Positions 43,912 to 55,320 of a stretch of DNA of 64,000 nucleotides are shown piece after piece. The number at the start of each line of letters is the position of its first letter. Position 1 is the first letter of the stretch. A program made the position numbers and the translations under genes. This stretch comes from Hydractinia symbiolongicarpus (Eukaryota; Cnidaria; Hydrozoa; Anthoathecata; Hydractiniidae), in the NCBI RefSeq assembly GCF_029227915.1, contig NC_079875.1, forward strand, positions 26,732,001 through 26,796,000, read 5' to 3'. The notes under the pieces were generated by a model that made no database searches, was not told where the DNA came from, and was given only the letters and a program-made list of their open reading frames with translations.

Positions 43912-44481
43912 GTATGTAATGTTTGACTTGGGTTGCCGGAAAAAACTCGGAAGACATAACCCATCCTCTTTTGTCACAACGCTACGTAAAAATGTAGCTC
44001 TTAAGATATGAGCTTATGATATACATATATTGAAACGTTAGACTTTTGAAAGAAATATCGACCTTTATTTTCTATACATGATTTCTGCGTAACTTCTCTC
44101 AATAAACTTGTTTCTATCCAGTTTAAAAATATTTATCAGGATTAAAATTTTCAAGGTGGCTCTCCTGTAAAAAAAAATGGAAAAATGAAAAAAATGTTTT
44201 ACCGATACTCAGGTACTTATTATTAAAGTTTCATAGCAACAGCCCTCCCTAGTAACCGGTTGGATGTATTTTCTAGGTCATTTTTGGGTCTTTTTCCTTC
44301 AAAATTTTAAAACACCCATTAGGGGCGTGCTGCAGCTATTTCTCCCTTTTCCCGCGCTAAATTCCATGAGTTAAAACCACATAGTTACTTTCAAATGCGA
44401 GCCTAGTTTTACATTTAGTGTTGAACTGCTGCTGATGATGGAGTCTTACATTGGTATAGAAAAGACCTTTACATTGAAATT

Positions 44482-45281
44482 ATGGGATCAGGTAAAAGAT
44501 TTAAATTTGAGAGAGCTAGAAAAAGACGTTACTATGAGAGAAAAAATGTTTCTGGGACAGATTCAAGTGCACAAACACATAAGGAATTGAACGAAAATCC
44601 AGATGAAAATACACAACAACCTGAAGATCCACATTCTAACTATGAATGCAACATACTGATCGACACAGACCTTCTGCTTGGGTTACTCTACGTTGTAGCT
44701 AAATGCCCTAGCTGCACTTCTGCGATCAAAATTCAGCATGATGTAGAAAAGAAGAAAGGACTTTCGCATGTTCTGTTTCTGAAATGTAATAAATGTGATT
44801 GGGAAATGAATTTAAAAACTTCCTGTGAAGTATTACAAGAAGACAAAGGGAGAGGTAGGAAGTCATATGAAATCAACTATCGAGCCATTGTGGTCATATT
44901 GCCATGAAAACATTTTGCGCAATAATGAATATGCCACAACCAATGAACTTAGATTCTTTTGAATCCATAAATAAAGAATTACATAATTCTTATGTTGCCA
45001 CAGCCAGGAATTCAATGGTTAAAGCTGCAAATGAAATCAGAAAAGAAATGCTGAAAGACAATTTTGATGACAATACAATTGTCAATATAGAAGCAAGTAC
45101 GGATGGATCTTGGCAGGGTCGAGGTTATGCATCCTTAAATGGAGTCATGACAGAGATATCACAAGTGTCGACGTTGACGTTCTCTCAAAATCTTGTATAT
45201 CATGCAATGTTTGGGAGAAGAGAAAACAATCTGAGGGGTACGCAAAGCCTATTGTTTGATCCTGAAAGTGATGAAATTTAA
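44482..45281 (+). pseudogene. Mutator-like (MULE) transposase, truncated and frameshifted
   Basis: The first frame (44,482-44,907) starts MGSGKRFKFERARKRRYYER and contains two Cys pairs (CPSC and CNKC) about 30 residues apart, a zinc-ribbon-like element. The second frame (44,904-45,281) has FCAIMNMPQPM and then IEASTDGSWQGRGYASLNGV, the block around the first catalytic Asp in animal Mutator-like transposases. About ten residues are missing at the frame junction. After TEIS the expected continuation is lost; the tail from about 45,247 is sequence shared with the inverted repeat at 58.6 kb. The rest of the DDE core is absent, so this is a dead 5' fragment. Confidence 0.72.
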
Positions 45282-47365
45282 GGAAAAATAAATAGGAAAG
45301 TCATGTCGTCAAAAAAAAAAAAAAAATAATAAACCATGATTTGCAAGTATCAATTAAAAGAGACTGTCGTTAAGAAACTGACAGGTGGACATTACTACCG
45401 CTTAAAAAAAGTTTAAATGTTACTATTTTGTGGTCCTTTTTCAGAATAGCTACTAGTAAAAAGGAATAAGAATAAGAAAAACGATAGACACCACAAAAGA
45501 AGATAATAGTTGACCAGTTTCAAAAGTGCTGTTCAAAGAAAAGGCAAAAATCGTATCATTGAAAGAAACAAAGGAAATCTGTAAAACAAAGGAAATCCAT
45601 CAATCAATTTCAAAAGCAGAAATATATGGTTCTCGTTCTGGAAGTGGTTAACTTGTTTTTGAACACTACGATTTTTTAGTAGAGATATGGGGTGGACCTG
45701 CCACTTCTAAACGATTGCCTTTTGGAATAAAGAGTTCATTTTTTCTCACAGATAACACATGAGGAAATTAATGACAATAGCAGTAGTAGTGACGATGAAA
45801 GAAACAATTAAATACTGTGTGTAAGATTCAGTCTGTTGCGAATGAGATAATCCATTGTCAACTCTTGGATTAGGTTGCTGGTAGATACTGTGGATAATAA
45901 ATATTTTGTAGCCGTATATGTTGTTTAGTTTGATTCTCTCATCTCTTGAAGTAAAATTTGGTGGAATGCATCCCCTTTCATCCCTTTTTTAACATGCAAA
46001 TCTTTGAATAAAGGTGCAATGACTATTGAGAAATGCAACGCATGTTTACTTTTTCATGTGAGAGTTCTTTAGCAAAACGGATGGCTATCTTTGATCACTT
46101 GAGAGTGTACCTTGAAGCAAACACCCTTTCCTAAACATGAGAATCGATGATTGATTTGCTTAGCTGGATAACTTTTTTATTTCACGCGAGGGAAATGCGA
46201 AATGCAATGAGTTGATGACTAGTTTTCTTAATAATAGCCGTATTTTGTCTGTATCTGCGCGGGCCATTATGTTCTCTATAAGCGATAACTAGTACTTATG
46301 TATACTAAAATAGGTTTTCAATATAATTATTAAGCCCCAGTAACTTATTAACACTTATTTGCATGTAATGTAAATAAGAATATTTCTCAAAACTTTTGTT
46401 ATTTGACTACATATTTGTCGTAAAAATCTAATTTTGTTAATTTATGAAAAAAGTAATAATTTAAAAGAGTTACGTCATTTTTTTTTTTTTTTTTTTTTAA
46501 GTAGAATACTGGATTTTAGTCATTTTTAAGGGAAATAATATCGATGTTTCAAATTTACACTTAACAGTATGTACTTTTATTTAAAAATTTTGTGAACTCC
46601 CGAAATGATTAATTGAATGCAAGTAAACCTGACTTTTGCCAAGACTGCGCAGAATTAGGATCGATCTCAATTTTCCTGATGCTTGTTTAAAAAGGTGTTA
46701 ATGTTAAAGTCATCTTTTCAGTCCTTATTCGAATCAAAATGGCCCAAACGATTTTGCCCATTAACAAAAACGTCAAGAATGCGTTGAAATTGCCAAAGAT
46801 CCAACAATTCAAAAAAAAGGCATTGTATTGTTTAACAAAGAACAATCAGCAAATGATTCTTCCAAATATCAAAGTAAACAAGATAACAAAAAAGACAAAC
46901 CTTCGTCTCTATTGTGATGTTATTGCCATGAAGGAAAATTACTCCAGGCACAAAAAGAAATGCGTTGCAATGACAAATGGTCTGTTCCACTGTCATTACT
47001 TAAAATGGAGGAGCATGAAAGAGAATATGAGTAACTACATCGCAATGCAGATATAACTAGCCTTTTAAGACAGGGATATTAATGAAAAAGCAGGTTTTGC
47101 TCCAAAGAATAAGAAGCAACTGGAAAACTTCTGTATTCTGCCTTTTACAGGGATGATAGAAAATCTCATGGATTTCGGCTGTACTGAAACAAACACCTAT
47201 GAACGTGGAAACATAAGGATTAGTTAAATTCACTCATGCTTTGGATCTTTTTCGGACCCTTGAGTAAACATCCCCTGCCTCCTGCAGGACACCAGCCACA
47301 TTCATTGACACCATCCGCCGAAACCAAGAACTTTTGTTAAACGTTGCAAAAAGAAGAGTTGACAA
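45240..47365 (+). repeat. Inverted repeat, left arm
   Basis: 45,240-45,520 and 46,310-47,365 match the reverse complement of 58,270-58,600 and 56,140-58,165 at roughly 80-90 per cent by eye. The interval 45,520-46,310 has no obvious partner. Both arms include a coding-looking stretch (ALKLPKIQQFKKKALYCLT, near 46,778; then FGCTETNTYERGNIR near 47,170) of unrecognised family. A pure A run of about 16 lies at 45,312 and a T run at 46,480. Confidence 0.7.
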
Positions 47366-48769
47366 CATAACTATTATCCTTGAAAAAGGGAGATCTTTCA
47401 CTGTGTTTCGATCTTCAGAGGGGGTAGCCTCTACAATTTTAACTTTAAGGGTCGTTATACCTGTTCCATCATCACAGCTTGCTGTCTTGTTATCTCATAA
47501 TCATTTAGAATAGTATTTTTCCTCCCTGTAGCTATTAACATCGCTATGGCGTTGGTCCCCAGCTATTGAATATAACTATATGTAACTATTTATATAATGG
47601 GTTATACCTAATGTAGTCTGAACTTTTCTATGGCAAATAATTAAATTGAATTGAAAAATGGTTAAAATAGTCGAAAAGCTAGTCATTGAAGACGACAGTT
47701 TAGATGAGGGGGAAAAAGCTGGAGGTGTGGATAATGACGAGAAAATCATTTCTGAAGAAAAAAGTTATGTAATGTGAGGCTATAAAACTAGCAATAAAGA
47801 ACCAATGTATATATATGTATATGTTGATCTAGCTAAGGACACATGGGAATCTGTCTTTTCTAACTGATGGAGTGTACAGGCATGGTCAATGGGTGGGGAG
47901 CTTTCTAAAATAACCAGTCCCGCATGTGTTCTGACAACAAGAAGATGTACATCTCTAAAACCAGACTTGTGTTTTCCGCGTTTGGACTCAATTGGCCACA
48001 CTAGGCTTTCAAAAAAATCCTTACAAAACAACTGTTCATTCTGTATTAAGACAAAATATAATTTGTAATGTGGGAAACTCTTTCAGCAAGAGAAAAATAA
48101 AAATATATAATACAGGGCGAATTTGACCGTATTTGCTCTGCATGGAGTCTTGTGGGTCCCGCGCACGCTATTTTATCCAGAAATACGAAAAATCGTGTAG
48201 CAAAACCGTATGCTAAGGACGGTATACTTGGAGACGGGTATAAATTCCAATTGCATTTTGGCAAGTATCGACTTCAATTTCGATCCGTTGAAACCTTTAT
48301 CATAACTAAATAGCTTAAAACTGACTCTAACACACCACATCTTGCATTGCTTTACCATATGCATTGAGTTTTTCCTCAGACTCATAACATCTTATTTCAT
48401 AATTTACTCTTGATTTATGTCACTAATGCATTTGGAAATAGCAGGGGCGGATCTAGCAAATTTTCTTTCCTACTAAGAAAATTTGAATATACAGCTGGGG
48501 GTCTTGGTAAAACGGGCTTTGCGAACCCTGAAATAGGCTTAAACGGGGACAAAAAACAACCTCGTATGCAGACGTTTTAGACCTTGATAACAGAAACGAA
48601 ACATTCTCATAAACGCCGCAGCTCCGCATAAACACTTCAAATAGAAAAAGAATGACAACTTAAATGTATTTCGTTAGCATAAATCATTTTTAGACTGTTT
48701 CGCCCAATGTCAAGGCTCGTCATCATGCCTAGGACAAACTTGCAGACAGACATATTGAGAATATCTTCC
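47366..48769. other. No recognisable gene between left arm and gypsy element
   Basis: A 39-codon acidic frame (MVKIVEKLVIEDDSLDEGEK at about 47,659) looks like an exon but stands alone. Minus-strand frames at 47,780-48,031 and 48,046-48,264 show no motif. Confidence 0.4.
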
Positions 48770-48774
48770 ATAGA

Positions 48775-48933
48775 TGTATAAGGATGAGATCAATAACTGA
48801 GACAATGTTGTGACTTGCTGATATGCTATAATCTTAAATAATAATAAATGCTAGATCATAACGAGTAGAGTTCACTAAATATACTAAATGATGGACACGA
48901 GTAATTTCGTGTGTAAATGTCTATTTTATAACA
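48775..48933 (-). repeat. 3' LTR (left end)
   Basis: 159 bp, from TGTATAAGGATGAG to TTTTATAACA on the plus strand. Its first ~100 bp are almost identical to the right LTR, but the last ~60 bp (the 5' end of U3 in element orientation) are only loosely alignable. The end of pol, with its stop codon, runs directly into it. Confidence 0.75.
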
Positions 48934-50317
48934 TAGTCTTTAAATCTTTCTGGTGGTCTTCTAGTGCGTGTTGATCGTCTCGTTTGGATGACGGGTGTCG
49001 GAGGGCAGACGATTGATGGTGGAGTGTCTGCCTGAGTTGTCTCTTGTTAAGTTGGAATTGTTTCTGGTTGATTGATTGCTGGTAGATCTGTCCCATTAGT
49101 ATTGGGAAGATGTTCTTCTTTTGTTTGTCCGAGAATGTCTGAATCGATGATATCGTTGCGTGTTTCGTTTGGTATTGGGCGTAAAAACTGTCTATTACGT
49201 AATGTTGTACCACGGCTGCCATCGACTACAACACGGTATTGTCGATGGTGTAAACTTTCGCTGATTACCCCGGTCTTTTCCCATCGAAGCGGGGCGTTAC
49301 CAGTTTGGTTCTGAATGGAAAAGTGTCTCTAACTTTCAAGACAGGGAGTTGTCGTTGTGATGTCGTGCAAGCATGTTGGTGTCTTCTCGTAAAAGCGTTC
49401 TCGCGAATATCGGCTAAGTCAATCCATTCTTTCCGGAAACGTCTTGGTGCTGGAAGATGGTCTCTGATGTGGCGTCCAAATAGGAGCTCAGAAGGTGAGA
49501 CTCCCATGTCTGGTGATGGAGTGTTTCGGTACAGGAGAAGGGCTTTGGCGACATTATCGGTGTCCAGTGACCCAGATTGACTAATATTGGTCGTTAATAT
49601 TCGTTTGACAGTCTTAACTGCGGCTTCTGCTCGTCCGTTGCTTTGGGGGTAGCCGACAGATGATACTCGATGTGAAACGTTCCAAGATCGTAGAAAGTTT
49701 TCGAACTCGTGAGATGTAAATGGCGGACCCCCGTCTGATGACAGTCCTTCGGGGACGCCAAAATTTGTGAAATATCTTCGAAGAATGTTTACAACCGTGG
49801 TAGCTGTAGCATCAGGTTTGGTTGAGGCTACCTCTGGCCAACCGGAGAAGCGATCTGCGTAGACTATATACAGACGCCCTGCCATGTGAAATAGATCGGC
49901 AGCTGTCTGTTGGAATGGATAAATCGGCGGATCGGGGACTTCCGGTGTATCTTTGCGATTTGAGGGAGCGATTTGGTTGCATCGGGTGCATTGACTCCTG
50001 TGGTTTTGTATGTGTGAGCTCATTTGTGGCCAGAAGAATCGTCTTTTTGCATTTTCTCTCATTGCGCTGACGCCTTGGTGTCCGATGTGTAACTCTTCTA
50101 GTAGGGTACGTCGAAGAGCGCGTGGTATCAGGACGCGATCTTCAAGCATAATTAGATTGTCTACACAATATAAGTCATTTTTCAATCTCCAGTAGGGTAA
50201 GATATGTTGTGGTAAAGTTTCTTTATTTGGTTTCTTTGGTTGGAAATCCCTCGAGAATTGTACGGTGGAGATCTTTGTACTCGGCGTCTTCAAATGCTTT
50301 GCGTGAGATGTCCTCAA
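48926..50317 (-). pseudogene. Gypsy integrase with C-terminal domain (frameshifted)
   Basis: The 350-codon frame 50,317-49,265 contains the N-terminal zinc-binding HHCC (HIGHQG, then CTRC), the catalytic core with Asp in TAADLFHMAG, Asp in SSDGGPPFTS and Glu in NGRAEAAVKTVKR (the DDE triad, all visible), and LLLYRNTPSPDMGVSPSELL. After a frameshift near 49,265 the GPY/F-like end continues (GVISESLHHRQYRVVVDGSR, then LRNRQFLRP) and closes at a stop just inside the 3' LTR. Integrase inserts the DNA copy into the genome. The core is intact but the chain is broken from the RT and from its own tail. Confidence 0.88.
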
Positions 50318-50890
50318 GGAAACACGAGTTGTTTTGGTTGAAACGGAGGTGGATAGAAGCCGAGATAGTAGCCTCGATCTTATCAGAGGTGTTTGACGGT
50401 GGTGAAAGCGGTATCCGGGACATGATGTTTGCTCCTACGTTTTTCTTGCCCGGGATGTGGATTACTTGGAAGTTATACATTAGAGTCTTTTCTCTGATGT
50501 CTAACAGTCTTGGTTTTTTAGCTCGAACAATTCTCTTTTGTTAAATATTGGTACCAGAGACTCGTGGTCGACGGCGATAATTAGGTTAGGGCATCCCATT
50601 ACAAACATTCGGCAAGATTGTAAGGCGAATAGTAAAGCGAGTGCTTCGCCTTCGACTCGTGCATATCCGCTCTCTGCGGGGGATGTGAAGCAAGAACAAG
50701 CGTAGCATGTTTTCCAGTAGTTTTCTCCGCACGTTGGCTCAATCGAAGGACACGAACAATGTTTTTGGAGAAGGGTGAAGCTGATACCAGTCTTGCTCCA
50801 GTCGGTCGTGATGCAGGTTTGTCGGTTTATCTCGAAAGAGCGAACGCCTTCATCGATGCTGTCGAGGATCTTTTGTTTGGATTCTTAAAA
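50223..50890 (-). pseudogene. Gypsy RNase H remnant
   Basis: Frames from about 50,885 to 50,540 give ITTDWSKTGISFTLLQ and a segment with EGEALALLFALQSCRMFV, VDHESLVPIFNK and then, after a break near 50,500, YNFQVIHIPGKKNVGANIMS (50,480 onward). This is the RNase H domain of gypsy pol, which removes RNA from the RNA-DNA hybrid, with its terminal IPGKxNxxADxLSR-like motif; here the Asp of that motif reads Asn. Frameshifts near 50,890, 50,500 and 50,320 separate it from RT and integrase. Confidence 0.75.
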
Positions 50891-52277
50891 TACGCGCTCT
50901 AACGTCTCATCCCAATAGAATTTTCCATCATGTTTCAAGAGTTCTCTGAACGGAGTCATGACGGGTGCTTGTGCGAAGGCGTAGGAGACTTGGTTTACTA
51001 AGCCGAACCATGATCGAACACCGGTGATGTTGGTCGGTGATGGAAAGTTTTTAATGCCTTTTAAGATTTTTTGGTTTGGTTTGTAACCATGTGGTGTGAT
51101 AACAAAACCAGCGAATTCAACGGTGTCTTTCGCGAATTGAAATTTCTCGGTATTAAACACTATCCCGTTGTTGGCACATAGTGTAATGTAGTTCATTGTG
51201 TGCCAAAATGCTGTTGCGATGTCAGAGTCCCAAAGGATCGAGTCGTCTACACAACGTTGGACACGGGGAAAGTCATTTGTTATATCGTCAAAGTATTTCG
51301 TATACCCGTCTCCAGATCCATGGAATCCTTGTGGTGCTCGGAGGTAGCGGTATCTGCCCCATTCGGTGATGAATGTCGTTGCTTCTTTTGCGTCGTTGGC
51401 TAATGGAACGCTGTGGTATCCGTTCCAGGCGTCGAGGGTTGTCTTTTTTGGTTTGCGGTGGAACTACACTTAGGATGTTGAAGGGTGATTGGCTGTAATG
51501 AGTTTCTCGTTTGGTAGATGCGTTTAGTTTTTGCAAATCTAATGTTCGACGGGGAGTGCCGTCGTTCTTGGGAACGGTAATCATCCGAGAACACCAGTTT
51601 GTAGGTGTCCCGGTTGGGACTGGTTCGACTATCCCCAAGTTTACATCTTGATCGAGTTGGTCTTTGACGGATTCTTTCCACTGATGTGGTACTGGTATTG
51701 GTTTATGAACAGAGACGGGGTTTTCGTCCTCACGAAATTGGATTTTTAATGGTTCGCCTGTCATCACTTGTAGCTTTTGGTGTTTGCAAGTGTTAAATGC
51801 ACTACTCGAAAAGTATGTTTTGATCCAAACCTCTAATTGTTCTGTATACTCTGGTGTCGCTGGAAACGGAATCGTGTCAGATATGGGTGGACATGGTGAA
51901 CGACGTGGACATCTGCACTCGGCAACGGAGTCGTCTGGTGAGTCTGTTGCATTCAGTTGGCTGGTTGCAATCTGCTCCGGGAAGGTAGAGTGTACGATGT
52001 TCAACTTTTTCAGTGCTGTTTTTGATAGAAATAATCCTTTAACTTTGTCACATAAGTAAACAATTTCTGTGGTGGTCGATGTACCGACGGTGATGTCAGC
52101 AATGATTGCGCCTTTAATACTGATGTCGTTATTGTTCACAGCGCGGAGACGATGTCGAGTTTTTATCAAAGCGTTTTTACTACAATTCAATTGTGAAAGC
52201 AGTTCTATTCCTGCTGTACATGTTTGAGCGCCAGTATCAGCGATGGCGCTAACTCTGGTAGGTTGAAGTTTATTCAA
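50885..52277 (-). pseudogene. Gypsy protease and reverse transcriptase (frameshifted)
   Basis: The frame from 52,277 starts with the protease motif AIADTGAQTCTAG (catalytic Asp visible). The linker leads into RT with IVEPVPTGTPTNWCSRMITV, KNDGTPRRTLDLQKLNA and then, after a frameshift near 51,460, LDAWNGYHSVPL, RYLRAPQGF and QRCVDDSILWD. CVDD is the YxDD-box equivalent holding two catalytic Asp residues. The 51,196-50,885 frame adds FAGFVITPHGYKPNQ and the thumb/connection region. This polymerase copies element RNA into DNA; frameshifts at about 51,460 and 51,200 disable it. Confidence 0.85.
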
Positions 52278-52459
52278 AGAAAACGATTTACAAAGTTTCT
52301 GATGTGCAGATGAGTTGAGTGAAATAGATATATTTACTGTTGGCTGTGGGGATGGTTTTTGTTCGATGAATTTATCATTTTCCCATTGTCCGTGAGGTAC
52401 GCCATCTAGTCAGAAGGACTCGGTGATGCTACCAAGGAAGGAAGTTTCGGCTGGGTCGG

Positions 52460-53510
52460 ATGGATCTGGGGCGTCTTGAATGGCGTTCGTCTTACTGCTC
52501 ATGCAAACATTCGCGAAATGGTTAAGTTTTCCACAGTTATTACATTTTTTGCCTTGTGCTGGGCATTGCTCTCTTCCTTTTGGATGACGGTTGTGTCCAC
52601 ATCCTCTGCATTTTCGATCCCCTTCCTGATAGTTTGGGCGATTGTTGCCTTGTGACTTCTGTCTTAAGTCACTACGTTTGTTGCGTTGTTAGTCGGATTT
52701 GACGCCGCTTACATCTGATTGGGCGGGCAATGATGGTTTGAAGTGCTCCGTGGCTTGGGCGGTTGCTTCGAGTGTAAGGAGGTGGTCTGTAATTTGGGTA
52801 AGTGTCTCTATGGAAGTCATTTCACTTAAGATCTTTGTGCGATGGGAGGAGCTCAATAATCCTGCTATGACTTGCGACATAATCATATTTTCGGAATACG
52901 ATATTTCACAGTTTTAGTCATCGCAGTCACATTTACGTGAAAAGTTGCAGAGCATCGCTTGAGATTTTAAACGGGAGATGAAGTGAGTGATCGTTTCGCT
53001 GTCACTTTGTCGCATGGAGATGAACTGTTGTCGGTAAACTTCAGGGTGAATCGTTTTTACTGCAACCGATTTGATGTATGATAGCAGTTCCGCTTCGGTG
53101 GCTCTATCGAGTGCTTCTGGCCCAACAAAGTTGTAAAGCATTTCATTCACGTTGGAATCGCAGGTGGAGCGTAGTTCATTCCTGATATCCTGTATGTTTT
53201 GAAGGTGGGTCATTTGTTTGTATCGTCTCCACGCATCCGTGAAGATTATCCATTTGTTGTCACTGCAATCCGCAGAAATCGTCGGTCGGTCCGGTTTCGA
53301 ACATCGATTTCTTTCGTTGGTAGATGGAGGTGCAGGTGCTTGGTTGTTCAGAGCTACGGTAGGGAGGACTTGGGACATGAATTGGGTCCATTGTTCCTGC
53401 ATGACTTTCTGTTGCTTTTGCATTTCTAGCACCATGGCCAGAGCGGCGGTAGTTGCATCGGTGCCGGCGGGGGTCGGGGCGGTTGGGGCGGCGTCCTCAG
53501 GGTTCGACAT
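52460..53510 (-). pseudogene. Gypsy gag with nucleocapsid (two stop codons)
   Basis: ATG at 53,510 opens a Pro/Ala-rich start, followed by a capsid-like segment (DNKWIIFTDAWRRYKQMTH, HPEVYRQQFISMRQ, ISRLKSQAMLCNF). In-frame TAA stops occur at about 52,914 and 52,689; homology continues past both. The nucleocapsid has two CCHC-type knuckles: an unusual C-x2-C-x4-H-x6-C and a standard CNNCGKLNHFANVC. Gag packages element RNA in the cytoplasm. Both stops fall within what should be one frame, so they are probably inactivating, although read-through at one of them cannot be excluded. Confidence 0.82.
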
Positions 53511-53929
53511 TGCAATTCAAGGCGGAGTACGGCGATATAGCGGGAAATCTTTGAAGAGCGAATCGGCGTGTGACCACGATGGCGTAAATCCAAGATGGCG
53601 GTGTGACCAGGGAATAATAACAAGCGAGAGTGTTCGGAGCACTCACAAAACGACGAAAAGTGAATACAATTGCGATAACAAAGCGAATTAGTGAGTAAAC
53701 AATGTTCTGTAAAATGATGCAGCAAGTTCAAATATGTTTGATGTATGTGTAATCGTATAACTTCGAGTGAAATAACAAGTTTTCAGTGGTCTGTGAAAGT
53801 TTTTTTATTTGAATGTTTGTATAACTTACACAGTTCGAGTTCACGTTTGAACAAACGAATGATAGATTCGAGACATGGTTTGTTGAAGGAACAAGCGTCA
53901 AGGAATCGAAGGTTGTAGGTATGATTAAA
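53511..53929 (-). other. Gypsy 5' leader
   Basis: About 420 bp between the primer-binding site and the gag start. The open frames on both strands (53,218-53,691 and 53,426-53,731) overlap gag or lack motifs, and I treat them as non-coding. Confidence 0.6.
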
Positions 53930-53944
53930 CTGCTCGCAGCGCCA
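53930..53944 (-). promoter_or_regulatory. Gypsy tRNA primer-binding site
   Basis: On the minus strand TGGCGCTGCGAGCAG follows the LTR end (CTTATACA) without a gap. It begins TGG, as complements of tRNA 3' CCA ends do. The primer tRNA was not identified. Confidence 0.75.
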
Positions 53945-54104
53945 TGTATAAGGATGAGATCAATAACTGGGACAATGTTGTGACTTGCTGATATGCTATA
54001 ATCTTGAATAATAATAAATGCTAGATCATAACGAGTAGAGTTCCTAACATAAGATAAATCGTAACAAGTAGGGTTCCTAAGATATAACGGGTAATATATA
54101 TACA
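53945..54104 (-). repeat. 5' LTR (right end)
   Basis: 160 bp, from TGTATAAGG to TATATACA on the plus strand. It contains an internal ~30-bp duplication (ATCATAACGAGTAGAGTTCC and ATCGTAACAAGTAGGGTTCC). Its outer 60 bp differ strongly from the other LTR. Confidence 0.75.
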
Positions 54105-54109
54105 ATAGA

Positions 54110-54905
54110 TTTAAAGAGACTTTCTGGAAGAGCAAGGATAGAAGAAAATAGAGGATGCTTACAGTAAAAGCTAGCATTCATCATTAGCTCCACTGACACA
54201 AGAATTCGTAAGTCGTCAACCATCACATTTTTCCCAAACAAACACAACGCCATAGAACTGTACAGGCAATTTCCATTGACCTGAGACCTGTAATAAAAAT
54301 AGGTATTGCTAGCTATTCTAAAACTTTAACTACACATTTTGCCAAACTGCTGCCTATTAAAGGTTTGTTTATGAAATTCAACTTGCTCAATATATAAATA
54401 AACTAAGAATGCATCAACAAAAGAAACTGAACAAGCAAGACATATTTGAGATGACCTTTGCACATTTTAAAACAACAAAGATTATTCATAATCTTTTTAA
54501 GACAATATTCAGCTGCATAGTTAGTGGTCATAGTAACAAAAACGCATAGCTATTATAGAAACAACAAAAGATAAACATAAACAACTCACTTCTACGTAAT
54601 TGCGCAACCATCCTTCTTTGCTTTCACATAGGCAGGAAGGTAGTATTCTGCATGGCAATTTCTTTGGATAAAACCAAAAGTAAGTTGTTTTTGCAACACG
54701 TTAGTAGATGGCAAAACAGAATTACATTTAAACTTTTTATTTAATTCGGCGTAAATTTGAGGTAGCTCATCAAAATTTTCGTTTTCAAAAACTAACTCCA
54801 CACGCTCTCTCAAGCTCTTGCAAGCTATGTTGAGAACGGAAAGAATCTACCGCATGCCTTACTTATATTTATAACAACATGCTACAAATTTTGACAGGTT
54901 TGTTT
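54110..54905. other. No clear gene; one coding-looking minus frame
   Basis: The frame 54,813-54,592 (minus) is charged and balanced (RERVELVFENENFDELPQIY, then a Cys-containing end). It extends upstream in frame to about 54,845, so it may be an exon. I do not recognise it. Confidence 0.3.
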
Positions 54906-54910
54906 AAAAC

Positions 54911-55320
54911 TTTCTGACTAAAAATAGGTCAGGCCCACATAGGTTGATTCTAGTCAACGGTGAAAGCCTCACGGGATAACCTAGAGCCAAGACTGGCTGG
55001 CTTCAAAATTTCTGACTAAAAATAGGTCAGGCCAAGATAGGTTGACTCTAGTGTATGGTGAAAGCCTCACGGGATAACCTAGAGCCAAGACTGGCTGGCT
55101 TTAAAATTTCTGACTAAAAATAGGTCAGGCCAACATAGGTTTGATTCTTGTCGACGGTAAAAGCCTCGCGGGATAACCTAGAGCCAAGACTGGGCTGACT
55201 TCAAAATTTCTGACTCAAAATAGGTCGGGCCCACATAGGTTTGATTCTAGTCGACGGTAAAAGCCTCGCGGGATAACCTAGAGCCAAGACTGGCTAACAC
55301 AGGTCAGGTCAACATAGGTT
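54911..55320. repeat. ~98-bp tandem repeat, four copies plus a partial
   Basis: Units start TTTCTGACTAAAAATAGGTC at 54,911, 55,009, 55,107 and 55,207; a truncated fifth follows. Each ends CGGGATAACCTAGAGCCAAG and ACTGGCTGGCTT. Copies are about 90 per cent alike by eye. Satellite-like; no coding sense. Confidence 0.9.

Larger units (their letters stand above)
48775..54104 (-). mobile_element. Ty3/gypsy LTR retrotransposon (defective)
   Basis: A 5.33-kb element read right to left: LTR, primer-binding site, gag, protease, RT, RNase H, integrase, LTR. Both ends are flanked by ATAGA (48,770-48,774 and 54,105-54,109), a 5-bp target duplication, and both LTRs begin TG and end CA. Coding frames carry two stops in gag and at least four frameshifts in pol, so the copy is inactive. 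The gag-protease-RT-RNase H-integrase order identifies Ty3/gypsy. Confidence 0.9.

Noticed and set aside
53218-53691. 157-codon plus-strand frame
   Set aside because: Antisense to gypsy gag and leader.
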